From Rachycentron canadum (taxonomy: Eukaryota; Chordata; Actinopteri; Carangiformes; Rachycentridae): a stretch of DNA of 64,000 bases. Below the pieces are notes generated by a model. That model saw nothing but the letters and a program-made list of their open reading frames with translations, did no database searches and was not told where the DNA came from. The translations under genes were made by a program, and so were the position numbers. Where the stretch lies: NCBI GenBank assembly GCA_038496675.1, contig CM076658.1, positions 8,585,939 to 8,649,938 of the forward strand. The letters are read 5' to 3'. Positions 14,236 through 27,284 of this stretch are shown one piece after another. Every line of letters starts with the position of its first letter. Position 1 is the stretch's first letter.

Positions 14236-15561
14236 CGTCCACACCCAAAGCATGATGGGTACGGTCAATGCGAGGTGTATTCCTCTCTCACTGAGTGCCG
14301 GTGGTTAACAGTGCTTTGCATTGAAGAGGAGGACAAGAGGAGGGTTCACTCAAACACATGACTGTTACTACCTAAATATTAGTGCAGGGACTCTCCCTCC
14401 CTCTCTGTCTCTCGCTCTCCCTCTCTCACTGAGTGTGCCTCAGTATGTGATAGTGTGTCTGTGCATGTGTGTGTGTGTGTGTGGATGTAATTATGTGCAG
14501 AGGAGAGGCTGTTTGGGGTAAATAGAGTTCCAATTATTCTTTTAACCTGTTAGATTGTCAGCCCCACTAACACACAGGGCCAGGAGGGGACAAAAAACAG
14601 ACAGAGACAGACAGATAAGTACTACATTTAACGACAAACAGCGGCACATATTCAACTCAAAACAAAATGTCTAAATTTTCTGACATGTTTTATCCAGAAA
14701 TGTAATTTTACTTTTCAGTCAGTCTATTTTAATGTCTATATGTAAACTAAAGAAACACTAATATATGCAATTCAATATTTTTTGTTTTTTTTTCTTCATT
14801 TTAAATTACAATGATTGATGCGTTTGTGACCCTGAAAAGATTCAAGTGGAAAGCAATGAATGAATAGATTTAAGTGAACCTATATTTTGTTACTTTTTTC
14901 TGTATTTTAAAACCCCTCTAATAAACAGAGTGTTTAAAGCAGGTGCTAAAATTACTACTATAAGTGATTTGATTGCTGTGTGTCAAGACATGATAACATT
15001 GACTTGATTTAATTTGCAATACACTTGCTGTTTACAGCTGTTTGGCAGAGCTGGAGTGTAATGCCCCATCAGCAGCAAATGGAGTAACCCATTCAACACC
15101 AATACTGCTGCATTAGAGACAGGAAGTGCATTTTATTTTCCCTCAATACTTTCTAAATGGCCTCATAGCAAAAGTGATGACTAGCTTTTGAATTATTGCA
15201 TTTTCCTGCAAAGATTTCAAGTGGGAGGAAAGAGTAATTCAGATCTTTTTTTCTTTGAATATACTTGTTACATTTAGCACAAATTATACTGTATTCAGGA
15301 AATAAATATAAGAAATAAATTAAAATATTTGTTAAGTAGCTCTTTTAAAATGTAGCTACATAACACTAAAGGTTCAAAATAAAAGCTCATAAATATGTTT
15401 TGCCTCATAATGACAAATACTCTCAGATTAAATATTACTGTATTTTTCCCTCTTCCACTTTCTCCTGCTGTATTTTACACACACACACGCTAATAATGTT
15501 ATCAGTTCAGATCACCAACTCAGCAGATCTCAACCACGTCACCTACGATAACTGAACGTAT

Positions 15562-15618
<57 letters not shown>
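15562..15618. repeat. (CA)n microsatellite
   Basis: A perfect CA tract of about 57 bases. Confidence 0.97.
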
Positions 15619-15621
<3 letters not shown>

Positions 15622-16548
15622 CTGTGCCCCTTGTCAATAGGACGTTAAGGGTTTTGGCACTAATGACCAATGTAGAGATAAGAGAAGAGAGGTTAATGTG
15701 TTGCTGTGGGTGATCAAGATAAGACCGATCCCTTCAAGCCTGCAGACAATGAGACAGTGAGAAAGCGAGAGAGGATACAAAAACCAGAGCTTCAGGAGTT
15801 AAGTTACAGGGCTGCAGGAAAAAAATATATACAGAAATAAGCAAAAGCATTCTTGACGTGACACAACATGGAAGTCTTTGTGTTAGACTAACTGCCATGT
15901 GTAAACTACTTTTTATCATTATTTGACTTATGAATACGTGGATTCGTGGAGACTGAGTCCATCCATGCTGTGCACATAAATATGCACACAGCACAGCAGA
16001 GTACTAAACACTAAAAACTTAATAGCCACCACCAACCAATCCAGCCTTTCACAGAATGGGTTATCAGTGCAGCTCAAAAAGACAAACCAAATATATGGCC
16101 CTGTCTCGCATACAAAAGGCTTTCTTTGGAGGTTTTCTTTGTGCAGGTCAGGATATGTGTGTGTTTACATGTGAATACAACATGCACAGTGTGTGTGTGT
16201 GTGCGTGTGTATCTCTGGTGATTTGTTTGTTCAATGTATTAGCAGGGGTAGATACAATTTACTGTGATTGCTATTTAAGTACTTGTTCAGCCTTAACAGA
16301 CACTCAATACATGCATATATGTATCTATACACACACACTCAGTGAGTGAAAGTAGCATAAAATGGCTGCCCCCCCTGTCTGTGTGGCCGGCTGGGTTGGC
16401 TGACATTTGGACACTTGTCAATCATCTCTTTCAATAGCCAAGCGGCAGGAAAAATGGAGTCGGGGGGTCAGCAACTCAGTGTATCGCCATGGCAACAACT
16501 GCACTGAAGTTCATATGCCTGCTGGGACTGTAGTTCTAAGTGCACGCA

Positions 16549-16551
<3 letters not shown>

Positions 16552-16586
<35 letters not shown>

Positions 16587-16627
16587 TGTGTGAGTGCGTC
16601 TATGTGAGAATGTCCATTTTTGTTTCT

Positions 16628-16686
<59 letters not shown>
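16552..16686. repeat. two (GT)n microsatellites
   Basis: GT tracts at 16552-16592 (with TGCGCG at its end) and 16630-16686, separated by about 38 bases. Confidence 0.97.
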
Positions 16687-16687
<1 letters not shown>

Positions 16688-19209
16688 CAATTGTTCCCTA
16701 TCAGCCAGAGGCAAATACTCCTCCCATTTTAGCTCTTCCACCTCTCACCTTGCAACCTCACATGCAGCTTTAGTCTTTTCTCCCTCCTCCCCTTTTTCCC
16801 TATTTTTTTTTTTTTTAACCTCCCTCCTCTAACCAGCGGGTCAAGGAACAAGGCCCTGCAGGATGTACAGCATCCAAAAAAAGAGTACTTAACCTTTCAC
16901 CACCTCGGTCTCTCCCTCTCTTTTCCCCTCTGCCTCTCACAGTTTTCCTCTTCCTTGCCAGTGTGTGTGATCCTCCACTTGCACCTGCTCTACATCTAAT
17001 TGTTTCCTCATCTTTAATAGTTGTGCTTTCATCTGTTTGCGAGCGCTGCATTTGGACTTTGTGAGTGAGAAGTGTCCATGTGTTATCCCCATATAGTGGT
17101 TCCAATATACAACCAGTCCCGTGTTCAGCCAAATAACGAGAAAACAGGGTGACTGAGCATGCAAACACAGCCACAACAAACTATATGGAGTCTGCGCCAG
17201 TGGTGGCCTGTTTATGGGATGAATGCGGAGGATAATTTGTGTTCTCAGTCAGGGAAAATAGCTCAGATTGAGCCTCGGAGGACAATCCAGTGACCCGTTT
17301 ACCGAACACTTATCGCAGAGAGGTTCACCAGCACTATTCATCCTTCCAGAGCTCCAGCAGCCACATACAAGCAGGCAACTAGTCCCTCCTATCTACCCAG
17401 ACTTTAATGACAGCACAGTGTGCAGTGACAGCAGCCACACAGTAATGAATTCAATACAATGCTCCAAATAGCTTGAAAACCTGTAGCTTTGGGAATAAAC
17501 ACCTTTTATGACAATGTTGACATACACAACATTTCCACAGCAGTTTGTTGCAGATTTTAGGGATTTGATGATAGTTTAGTTAGAGGGCTAAACGCCAAAC
17601 TTCTGTTGCATTAGATTTGAGCACAATTGTTTCTTTTTGGCACCAACAAAAAAATACCTCTTAGAAAACAAAACACTGGCTGGCTGTGTGAGAGAGAAAA
17701 AAAAAGTACACAGGTTGCTAGAGGGGTGTTAATTTTGTGTCCTTCCTCTTCCTGTAACTAGTGAGTTTTATGAGTAAAATCTGCTGCTAATAGCTGTTTG
17801 ATGTGGATTAACATGCTCCATTACCCCAATGTACCAACACTGCCAGAATCACTACAGAGCACACACAGACAGAAATACACGCTCCATGACACAGACACCA
17901 ACACTGCTCCATCCAAATCTCCCCGACAACATGCTCACATGCACACTTCTTCATCCAACGCTCTCTTTCTTCCCATTCCCATCAATGGACAAGGCCTGAC
18001 TGGAATGGTGTAATTCTGGGGGATAATTCATGGATAATTTTGGGATAATCTCCAGCAAACCATTCGGAGCGCTGCCACCCAGTTTGCCCGCAGCCTGATT
18101 ACCAGGCTCCGAATGCCAGCCACTTGTAGTGACCAGCACCGCCAGCAACCACTTTGCAACATGCAAATAAACAAAACAAACAAGGACCTCCAGCAGGGAA
18201 ACAACCAGCTCTGCTTACACAGATATTCACTAAATACTACAGGTTAAAGAGGTAAAAGAAACACACACACACTCTAATTCCAAAACACACAAATGTAAAG
18301 ATATTCTGTGATATGCAAAAGCATGCATGAGTGGACACGCACACGCGCACGAGCATACACGTGCACACACGCACGCGTACACACACAGTGAGAATTTTTA
18401 TTGTGTGTGATTGCCATCTCGTGGTAGGAGTAACCATGTAATTAAGAACAAATACATGACCTTTACTGTGACATGCAATCAAATATTCTATTTTACACTC
18501 TAATCTATTCTTTCCCTCTGCCACAACATAAAGGCAACTTCTCCATTTCTCCAATCTGCCTGCTGACATTAGGTCATTAAAGTGGTATTATCATAATACT
18601 TAAAAAAACTGTAAAAGCATTAACAACAAAGCACCAGCTGTAATTTACTGTTGCATGATATCTTGAGTTGGGTTTACATCTTCACATTGTTCAGAGTCAT
18701 AATAATCTGCATAAAAACATGCATATGGAGCAAGTAAACAGAGAGAAAAGCAGGGCATATGTTAAGATGAATGTTACGCTGAATTGGATCACTGTAGGAA
18801 ATGCAAGAGGTGCAGCAAATCTGGTTCATACCTTGATAAATACTGACATCTACTGGCGCAAATCATAAACTCACACTGCCAGATAAAGAATCGAAGATTT
18901 GGATCTAGGTAAATACCACCACCTCTTGGCCAATACCCACGCAACAACAACTAACAAGAGGGAGGCCAAATATTTTTTATTTAACACATTTTTTGGGTTG
19001 ATAACAATTTCCTGATATTTCTTACATTACTACATACAATTTAACTTTCCTACATCAACCATACGCTTGAAAATAACTGATGTGTTTTACATGAAGTGAT
19101 ATGTCAACTCTCCTCTACTATAATAGGTTATTCTCCAGTGAACTTAATTTCCCACACTTGGCAGTGCATTCACAATGAGTCAGAAGGCTACACATGCACG
19201 CGCACACAA

Positions 19210-19243
<34 letters not shown>

Positions 19244-20194
19244 AGCCAAAACACAGGAAGGTAAAGGTAGAGACACATTGGTAAAAAAATTTTTGTCATT
19301 ATCATAGAGAGTCTGCCATTTTCAGTCATCACTATGTTTTATATTCAGCATAGTTTAGTGAGTCCTGGACTGTGGAGAAGTTGCACAGTGTTAACAGAAC
19401 AACTCAGTTGTTGTGTAAGAAATAGTCTTAATTACTTCTCACACTTGACATCACACTTGAATTTAATATCTTCCTACGTACTGTGTGCATATGCAAGTCC
19501 TAGTCAGTGCAGGAGCATGCAAACTCATGCACACATACACACAAACTTAGTTCAAGTCCAGCCAAAAAGTGCCATTTCAGGTTTACTCACCATTAGTTAA
19601 GAGCTCTATTGTTTACACAGTAAAATCAAGGCGTTTACAGTTTCAGGTGTTTGCTTTCATGTCATCAACATCCTCTGCTCCCTCCACTGTCACAAAACTC
19701 TGTTCAGTCGGTCGAAATATTTGAAAGGAGAGAAAAAAAAAAAAATGGAAGTCACGATTGCACCACGGAGGAAGTGTTTCCCCCAAAGCATCCAGCGGAA
19801 AGGGTGTCTCCAGTCCAAAGGCTTGTATGAATCACTCCCAATTAAATGGTAAAACGCCTGTAATCTGAACTGAAACAGCTGCTCAGAGCAGGTACAGGAA
19901 GCAGCGTTCCCTCAGTCAGCCCGTCACTCCACAGAGCACTTAAGTCCAGCACTTTTTTGGTCCTGCTGTTTGAGAAGGTCAAACAGAGAAACTTACTTCT
20001 CTAAGAATGTGAAGGCTCGGCTGAAGATCATCACAGGGAAGCAGCTTTGACCTGTTTGATCACAGATTATGACAATGAGCGATAATCTGGACAGACTGAT
20101 GCATCTTACTGGCAAAATAGCTTACCTGTTTTCTTTAGCCATCCATCATGTCTCCAGGCAGTGAAAGCTCCTCTGTCAGTTTTATACCACTGCA

Positions 20195-20710
20195 GACACA
20201 CTGGTCTCATCTCCTCTCCCCTCTACTCCCTTCGCTGCTGCTTTTGCTCTGCTCTATCTCTGCACTTGACCAATCCACTCTATCAGCTCCACCACACTCA
20301 ACTCCACACAGATTTGCACTGTACAACCTATTCATTTTTTGTGATACTCTCACTCACTTGCCTTCTCCCCCACTGCTGCCAAACCAGTCACCTGTAGGCT
20401 TAGAGGTACTCAAAACCATTTCCCAATCTCCCGCCCTCCTCGCCTCATTCTTATCTTGTCTATCTCTCCTATTCCCATCATTTTCACCTCCCTCACTCCC
20501 ACTCACTTTTCACCCGTACCCACTTTTAGTCCTTTCACTTCCTCAAGTCCTCTGCCTGTACCCAACCATTACCAATTTTCTCTGACCCACTATTTGTTAT
20601 TAGCCCCTTGTCTTCCTCCTCCCCTTCCTCTTATCCCTCCACTCTCCATCCCTGTCTCTGCCTATCCTCCTTATATATCCTCAGCCTTCGCTTTGCCTTC
20701 TCCCCATCTC
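20195..20710. repeat. pyrimidine-rich low-complexity tract
   Basis: About 500 bases dominated by C and T on the plus strand (for example CTCCTCCCCTTCCTCTTATCC). Open frames of 130-145 codons here reflect the lack of purines, not genes. Confidence 0.8.
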
Positions 20711-23124
20711 CAGCGGCATGAATATATTATTATCTACACAATGGGGCCCTGCTTATTGTTTATGAATTACCAGCCTTGCGGCCAAACAAAGCCTATTTTC
20801 ATAAGAAACCTCCATTTCATTTCAGCTCCAATTAGATTGGGGGCTAAAGAATAGGAGTCCTCAGGCCTCAGCCCCTAAGGATGGCAGGTCCATTCAGCTT
20901 CATTCAATGGGGCCTTATTGCTTTCCCATACAAAAGAGCACGTGGACGGGCTTTCAGACTGAAACACCAACCAAAAATGACTGTGAGACAGTACTGTACA
21001 ATAACAAATCTTTAAAGAAAGGACACTGAGTGCTTATCCTCCCATCCATCAATTCATCCCTCACTCTTCGCTTTCTTCTTCTCCTCTGTTCATATATTGT
21101 AAGACCTGGACATTAATGACAGACAGTTGAAAGAGAAAGGGAGTGAAAGAAAGAGAAGAAGAAAGAGGCAGAGCAGCTCAGTTTTTCACAATACATGTCA
21201 AGTCTAAATGATCACTGGCTGCTGAATAGACAGAGGGAAGGGAGAAGAAGTGAGTCATGTGTATGTATGTGAGTGTGTGTGTGTGTACATCTGATTGATT
21301 CTCTGCTTTGAAAAGAGAGAGAAAAGAGTGAACGAAAGAGAGAGAAAGACCTTGATGCTTTTTCTGAGCTCCACAATAGTCGGGGGGTCTGAGCCGTATT
21401 GTGGAGCACCCACAGTGACAAGCTGTCACTCCATCCTGGTAGGAAGAAAGAGGCAGAGAGAGTGAAGAAGGGCTTGGGCAGGTCAGAACCTTGATAATAC
21501 ATGTCTGCCTCCTGAATTCACAAGTTTCTCACCCACTAGACACTTGACATGAAGAGGAAGGCTCTTAAGTTTGTCCCAGTAAAGTGTGTGTTGAAATAAA
21601 GTAAAGTTGGAAACCATGGGTTACAGCAATGTGTACTTATGTATGTAAGGAAAAGAGGTAATATCAGAGGTCCAGGTAAACTTCTCAGTATCGAGTCAGG
21701 GGCTCTTTTCATGCTGTGGTTCATTACTGTGGACTGAGTGGCAGTCGGCCAGACAGACACTGTGAGAGTCAGGCCAGCAAGGTCAGAGCACGACAGCGCT
21801 GGCCTGGGTTTATCTGCCAGGATCTGCTTCACAGGATGAATGTGAATTGTGCCTTTGTTCCTATGAAGGAATATTCAACAAAAGGCAACTGTTTTCATTA
21901 CTAATGAGTGGACAAGGTGAGAGTCACAGTGAAAAGGTTGACATCTGTGCTTATTCATCCAACAGCAGCAAAAATGGGATCATCTTCTCCACAAAGCTTG
22001 TCATGATTATCAGGGTACACAATAGATTTCAATAGGCCGATCGCTTCAAAAAGAGGCAGCATACACACAAAGCACACATAGGTGTAGATTTTGCACATAT
22101 TTACAACATGTGCATTTTCACTCCCTATCCCCATAAGAAACACTACAATGTTACTCACAGATGCAACAATGCCTCCAACACTGGTGGTTCTTTTTTGTTC
22201 AGCTGTGTTTTTTTCCCTAAAATATGAATTATGAGCTCATACAACCACTAAAGCTTTTCAATCTTTTGTGCAAACATAATTATCTCCAAACACACGCATG
22301 CATGAGCACACCCACACACACATACACAGAGTTGTGATCTCCGTCAGCAGCAACACAACGTCTCCTCCTTTGCTGGAATAATGCAGGTCAGTTGATGACC
22401 ATGGAGGAGCCAGGACAGAAAAGGAGGTGGTCTGATATTGGGACATAATTCTCTCTTCATGACTTCTGTCACACATACATAAATGTCAGATCAGCAAAGA
22501 TTGGGAAGTGATGATGATTAACTAATTGAGAAACTCATCCCACTGGGGAATACTGCAACTGGGGATGGGACTCGTATGAGCAGTAGCAGCAGTAACAGTA
22601 TGTTTTCACAAATGTTGCAGGCAGTGCTGCAGAGGCAGCATGGGAGATCAAGCTAGATGTTATCGCATAAACCACATATTGCAAAGCCTGAATTTTTGCA
22701 GCAGCAAACAGCAAGTGCATTAGCCAACTCAAGATCTTTGTCATATCTGAGTGAGTGCAGAGATTATCACTTTACATCTGAGCCCTTAACTTTTATCTAC
22801 CAAAAACACACGGCAAGCTCAGCTGAGAACAGACTGGGGACCAACAATAAAAACATCCACAACAAAACCACTTTTTGTGCAGAGTATAGGCCAAGGAGCA
22901 CACAGTCTGCCACAGCCCCTGTTAGGCACCTCAAACCATCAGGGGAAAATTATATAAAAATCCAGATGCATTAATCCCTATCACAGATACGTTAATCCTA
23001 ATGCTTGGTTGCTGCATTTATGTGCAGCACCTAAAACATTCAAATTATACAGCAGATAAAAATTCATGCACACATGACACAGGATTCAGCTGATCTGATT
23101 AGATCTCTGCTCTGGCTAAAGGTG
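20711..23124. other. no gene found; possible conserved element at 20710-20960
   Basis: The block 20710-20960 (GAATATATTATTATCTACACA, TTTATGAATTACCAGCC, CCAATTAGATTGGGGGCTAA) is distinct from its low-complexity neighbour and looks conserved. The rest includes a short GT tract (21274-21287). No gene. Confidence 0.5.
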
Positions 23125-23320
23125 GTGTCCACCCCTCCATTTTCTTCCATTTATCTGGGGACATCCCTCTCCCCAGCAACGTTTTCCACTTTCTCGTGAG
23201 GGATCCAAGACAATTCCAGGCTAGATGGGATATGTATCCAGTGAGTTCTGGGTCTTTCCCGAGGTCTCTTTCCAGTTGGACATGGCCACAGAGCCTCCAA
23301 AGCCTCCTTGACTTGTCATG
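23125..23320. mobile_element. degraded non-LTR retrotransposon fragment
   Basis: Phrases such as GAGGGATCCAAGACAATTCC, AGGCTAGATGGGATATGT, GAGTTCTGGGTCTTTCCCGA and CCAGTTGGACATGGC recall a widespread fish LINE segment (GGGATCCCAAGGCGTTCCCAGGCC... GTCCTGGGTC... GGACGTGCC). It is short, mutated and without a usable frame. The assignment (L2/Rex-like) is from memory. Confidence 0.55.
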
Positions 23321-26186
23321 ATAAGAAATGCACAGGTAAAACTAATTTTGTTAACAATGACTTATTTCCATGAAGTGTCCCATTAAGACATGACAGTGAC
23401 TCAGCATGGACAACACCAGGACCCTGGAAGTAGCTCACCTAAAGGGAACACAAGTCAGTTTTAGTGTTATCATTGATTCCTGTGCTTTTCCTGATATCAA
23501 AAATCTGCTAATGGCTGCTGCGAAAAATGTCTATTGAACTTACAAACTCAGAGCATGTCAATTTCTTCTCATGAAATGCTATGTGGCCTTGAGAAGCAAC
23601 AGATAATTGTCAGGGTATGGATAAGCTTTAAGTTGCTCTACTCAATATTTTATATTGCTAGAGGTCAAAAATCCAGAGAACATGTTTATTCATGCAAAAA
23701 AAAAAAAAAAAGTAGCTTTTTTTCTTGATTGCCTCTCAGAAATTTGAACAGCCTCAATGTACATAAAAAGGTAATTACCATTATGATTCTATGTACTGAA
23801 CTATACAGAGTTGTGATCATGATTTTGAATGGACGCATGACTGCAGGTCAGTCACACATCAACACTGAAGTTTCTTCGAACATCTAGAGGGTTTTAGTGT
23901 CAGCCTGCAACTTCATGCCACTTTCACTTCTAATTGTTTAAACCATAATTACAAGCAGTCAAGGGGGAAAAAACCATTTACATCACCTTCCAACTGTGAT
24001 TTGGAGATAAGAGAGCTTTCTGACAGCATTGACAATATCTCAAACTTCTGTAAAGACATGTCAACAAGGTGTTGCTAGAATGGCTGAAAATGAGCCACCA
24101 CTGGCAGCTGCTTCAAAATAAAACTCAATGTTAACAATAATTCATTTGTTCCAAGTAATTTTCTCACTCAGTAGTCGTGACTTCTACTAGTAACCACCAT
24201 GTACTAATGTGTGAATACAGCCATTTGGTTCATTCTTACCTGCTCATCAGCCTCATTTTCAGTTACAGCAGACAGGTGTTTTTGGCAAAAGAAGCCCTAA
24301 TAAGCCCATACGTATGGATTCATGTATGACAATTATTCATAATAAAGGTTGAAGGTCATGCAAATTCTGGAAGATTTCAGGGAGAAACAACCAAACGGGA
24401 AGGTACTGGGAGGTTGCGTGAAAATTCAGAAACTACCAGGTAAAACACAAGTGTTGGCAGCTATGACTATCTCTTCTTATAAAATGTTATGATATGCTGC
24501 AGACGATAATCATTATAGCAGTGTTAACTGTAACTACTAAACAGGAACTCAGTAGCAGCCTCAGCCTCATAATTTACTATTATTGAAAGTACTATCCTGA
24601 ACAAAACCAAAACATACAGCACAAACAACTTAACAATTATTCCTAACGTACCAATGTGGGGCAAAAGGCTGAAGTAACCAGCAGAGAGGAAAAATACAGT
24701 GCTTTCAGTGCAATGACAGAATATGACAAATTGATGAAGCATTAGCAATAGCAGTGCAGATCACTGAGTAACAATGACAATGTAATTTGTTTGAACAGCA
24801 GTACAAATGTTTGAGCAGAGTAAGCAAATACATTGAGTAGCAGCGTGGCAGACAGAAATGGTATCAAACATTTTACAATAGTTGCGTAGGCTTTTCGAAG
24901 TAAGTTGAATGTACGACAGGCGGAGTGGCACAAATTGAGTTATTTGGTCAGAACTAGTTCACAACCTAAAACAAGAAAAAAATTTAAAACTAATGCTTTT
25001 ATTTGCATCAGCACACTACAATTGCTGATAACACAATAAGTCAAACTATCCTTACCTTCACTGTTCAGGGATGATTTATAGCATGACAGAGAGGTGCTCC
25101 CCTCACTGACCTACCCATCAAGAGCAAAGTTTACTACTGCTATTACTAGTGAGAATTTGATTCACCTGCACTGTAAAAGAAAAAGAAACAAGCCAAAAAG
25201 CAAGACTTGGTCAAAAACCTGCTGAAGCATGTATGATCAATGCATAAAAACTGAAAAGTCTTTTTGTTTAAAGACCCATGTAAATGTAGAAACAACAGAG
25301 CATCTATGTTATGCTTGTGACATGACACAAATCATATGGAAATACTTGCAATTAAGCTCCAAATAATAAAAGATTTCCTCACTTTCAAAACAATCCAGTT
25401 ATGAGTGAATTGTATAATGGTAAAGTGGAGTGGTAATAGAGGGGGTAGCAGGAGACTATTGTCTTTATAAAAGCTTTAATGATTTGGCTTTTACACGTTA
25501 ACTTGAACAGAAGATGTCGCCAATGCGGACCACTGAATGAAACTTTGAATGCTTTTAACAAATTACCCCCAAATACAAATACAAAAGTGTTTGTGCCAAA
25601 CTCCATCACTTGGCTGGCCAACCAACACTGCAACTCCAACAAATATAAATAGAGATGCCTGGGCACAGAATCTTGGCGGCCCCCCCATCTCCGCTCACCA
25701 CACACACTCAATCCTGGTATTGAATTATTGGTTCTAGGCAGAAGTTACTATGCATTGTAAGCATACAGGTAATATACTGACAAGCTACAACCTATCACCA
25801 CCCAATATCACCACCTGTAAATACATATTATCATACAGGATTTACACCACATCATTGCAATGATAATCCCCTGGGCTAGCAGTAACAATATCAATACATC
25901 AGCCTACCATGTGAACAAACTGCCTCACTTCCACCAATACAGATCTATATGAGTCAAATTCTTTCACCAGCTACACACAACACACAACCTGGCACAGAGA
26001 CGCAATAACAGAAACAAACAAGAGAAAAACCCTATATGGACATTATGTTACACCAATTTACTTTATTTTATGAAAAAAAAAATGTCCCTATCAATTTCAG
26101 TTTCAATCAATCGAGTAGCTAAAAGTTACTACTGGGTGAAATAGGTAAAAAGTACTGGGTGGGGGTTGCTAATCTGGTAACCTACC
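23321..26186. other. no gene confirmed; possible first intron of the 26 kb promoter gene
   Basis: AT-rich. Two minus-strand donor-like sites stand out: CAGTGAAG|GTAAGG (exon side 25056) and GATGAGCAG|GTAAGAA (exon side about 24241). Neither has a convincing acceptor or coding frame. Confidence 0.45.
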
Positions 26187-26750
26187 TTGAATAGCCTGGT
26201 TCAAGTAGAGATGAGGGAGGTGCAGTTGAACAGGTAGTTGTCCCGATTCTGTTGCTTGGCTGAATTAAGGTCAATGGCTGCCACATTACTGTCCCCTTCC
26301 TTGGAGTTAGTATCTTCCCCCGACAGCCTCTTTGCTAAAGCTAGCTCGCTTTTTGAGTTTTGGAAAAAAAGTTGCAGTTGATAATGTTTCCCCAAACTTG
26401 AGTTTCTCTGACATCCTTTTTTTTTTTTAGCTTTATCTTCACGGCTTCATAGCGCCAACGTTTGTTTTGTTTTTTTTCCATGATGTTTTCGTAGGCCGCA
26501 GTTTCACCTGGCTGCCGGTTTGCCGCTAATTTCCCACGGCCGCCATTTGCCTTGACCTCTGACCCGAATGACATCATCATGACGCAGACAGCCAGGAAAC
26601 CAATCATGATATTATTTGTGATTCATTGCTTCATAATTCAAATCAGACACAATTAGTTAATCTAATTAGATTTTTTTTAAAGGGCCTCCTAGAGGTCGGA
26701 GGTCACCGCGCTGTCACGTGACATGTACCTGACCAATGCTGTATATTTTA
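26187..26750 (-). promoter_or_regulatory. promoter and first exon of an unidentified minus-strand gene
   Basis: A CpG-enriched block stands out from AT-rich flanks. Read on the minus strand it has CCAAT (26733-26737, as ATTGG), the palindrome GTCACGTGAC (26713-26722), a GGGTCAGAGGTCA DR1 (26553-26565) and AAATGGCGGCC, a YY1-type start-site element (about 26538-26549). It ends with the strong splice donor CAAG|GTAGGT at 26186. A 46-codon frame starts at an ATG with strong context (ATCATGG, near 26481) but ends before the donor, so the exon may be 5' UTR with an upstream ORF. No downstream exon was recognised. Confidence 0.6.
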
Positions 26751-27284
26751 TTTATTACTATTAATGCTAGAGTCTCTCAGTGTTGGAGCCAAGCCACTTT
26801 GCAATTAATGGACTAATATGGACACCTAATCCTCTATGGCAGTATTAGTGCAACCTGTAAATATTTTGTAAGCGGCAACATGATGACATTATGAACTATT
26901 CAGATTTGATTGTGTGGTCAGTTATAGTTTTATGTAAACTTGCCACCATACGAACAGGTGTACTAATAGAGCTCATAGTTCTCTTTGTCTCAGTTTGAGA
27001 CAATTTGATTCAACACAACCTAATTCAGACATAATTTTCCTGTGACAACAATTAAATCAAACTAAAATTTGACCTATGTTACTTGACAGTGTATATTAGT
27101 ACAAAGCCCAAGCAAATTTGCAATCTGGGCCTGAGTCCAATTTGCCAGCACTTGCTTGTTGTGCCTAGATGGCAATCCATCTTTCTACGCGACTGTGTGT
27201 GTGTGTACAGCAGAGTTTCCTCACTCCCTTGTTGCCTTGTAACAGATTTTAGCAGCAATATACAGCCATATTTCTAAAAACACA

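Larger units (their letters stand above)
14233..20125. other. no gene found; microsatellite-rich
   Basis: Apart from CA/GT tracts it holds a T14 run (16805-16816) and a stretch at 18030-18170 with GGGATAATCTCC, CAGCCTGATTACCAGGCTCCG and ATGCAAATAAACAAAACAAAC, which looks like conserved regulatory DNA. CTCF-like motifs lie at 18413 and 18845. No coding exon is supported. Confidence 0.5.

Noticed and set aside
20148..20854. Open frames of 132 and 145 codons rich in Leu, Pro, Ser
   Set aside because: The tract is almost purine-free, so stop codons are rare. The protein-like length is a composition effect.
23534..23728. 64-codon frame ending in a lysine run
   Set aside because: It runs into a poly(A) stretch and has no homology I recognise.
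24228..24290. Minus-strand donor-like GATGAGCAG|GTAAGAA with short open frame
   Set aside because: No credible acceptor or polypyrimidine tract upstream, and too short to judge.
26201..26395. 64-codon minus-strand frame in the 26 kb exon
   Set aside because: It has no ATG (it opens at TTG) and ends just before the splice donor. Treated as 5' UTR rather than a gene.
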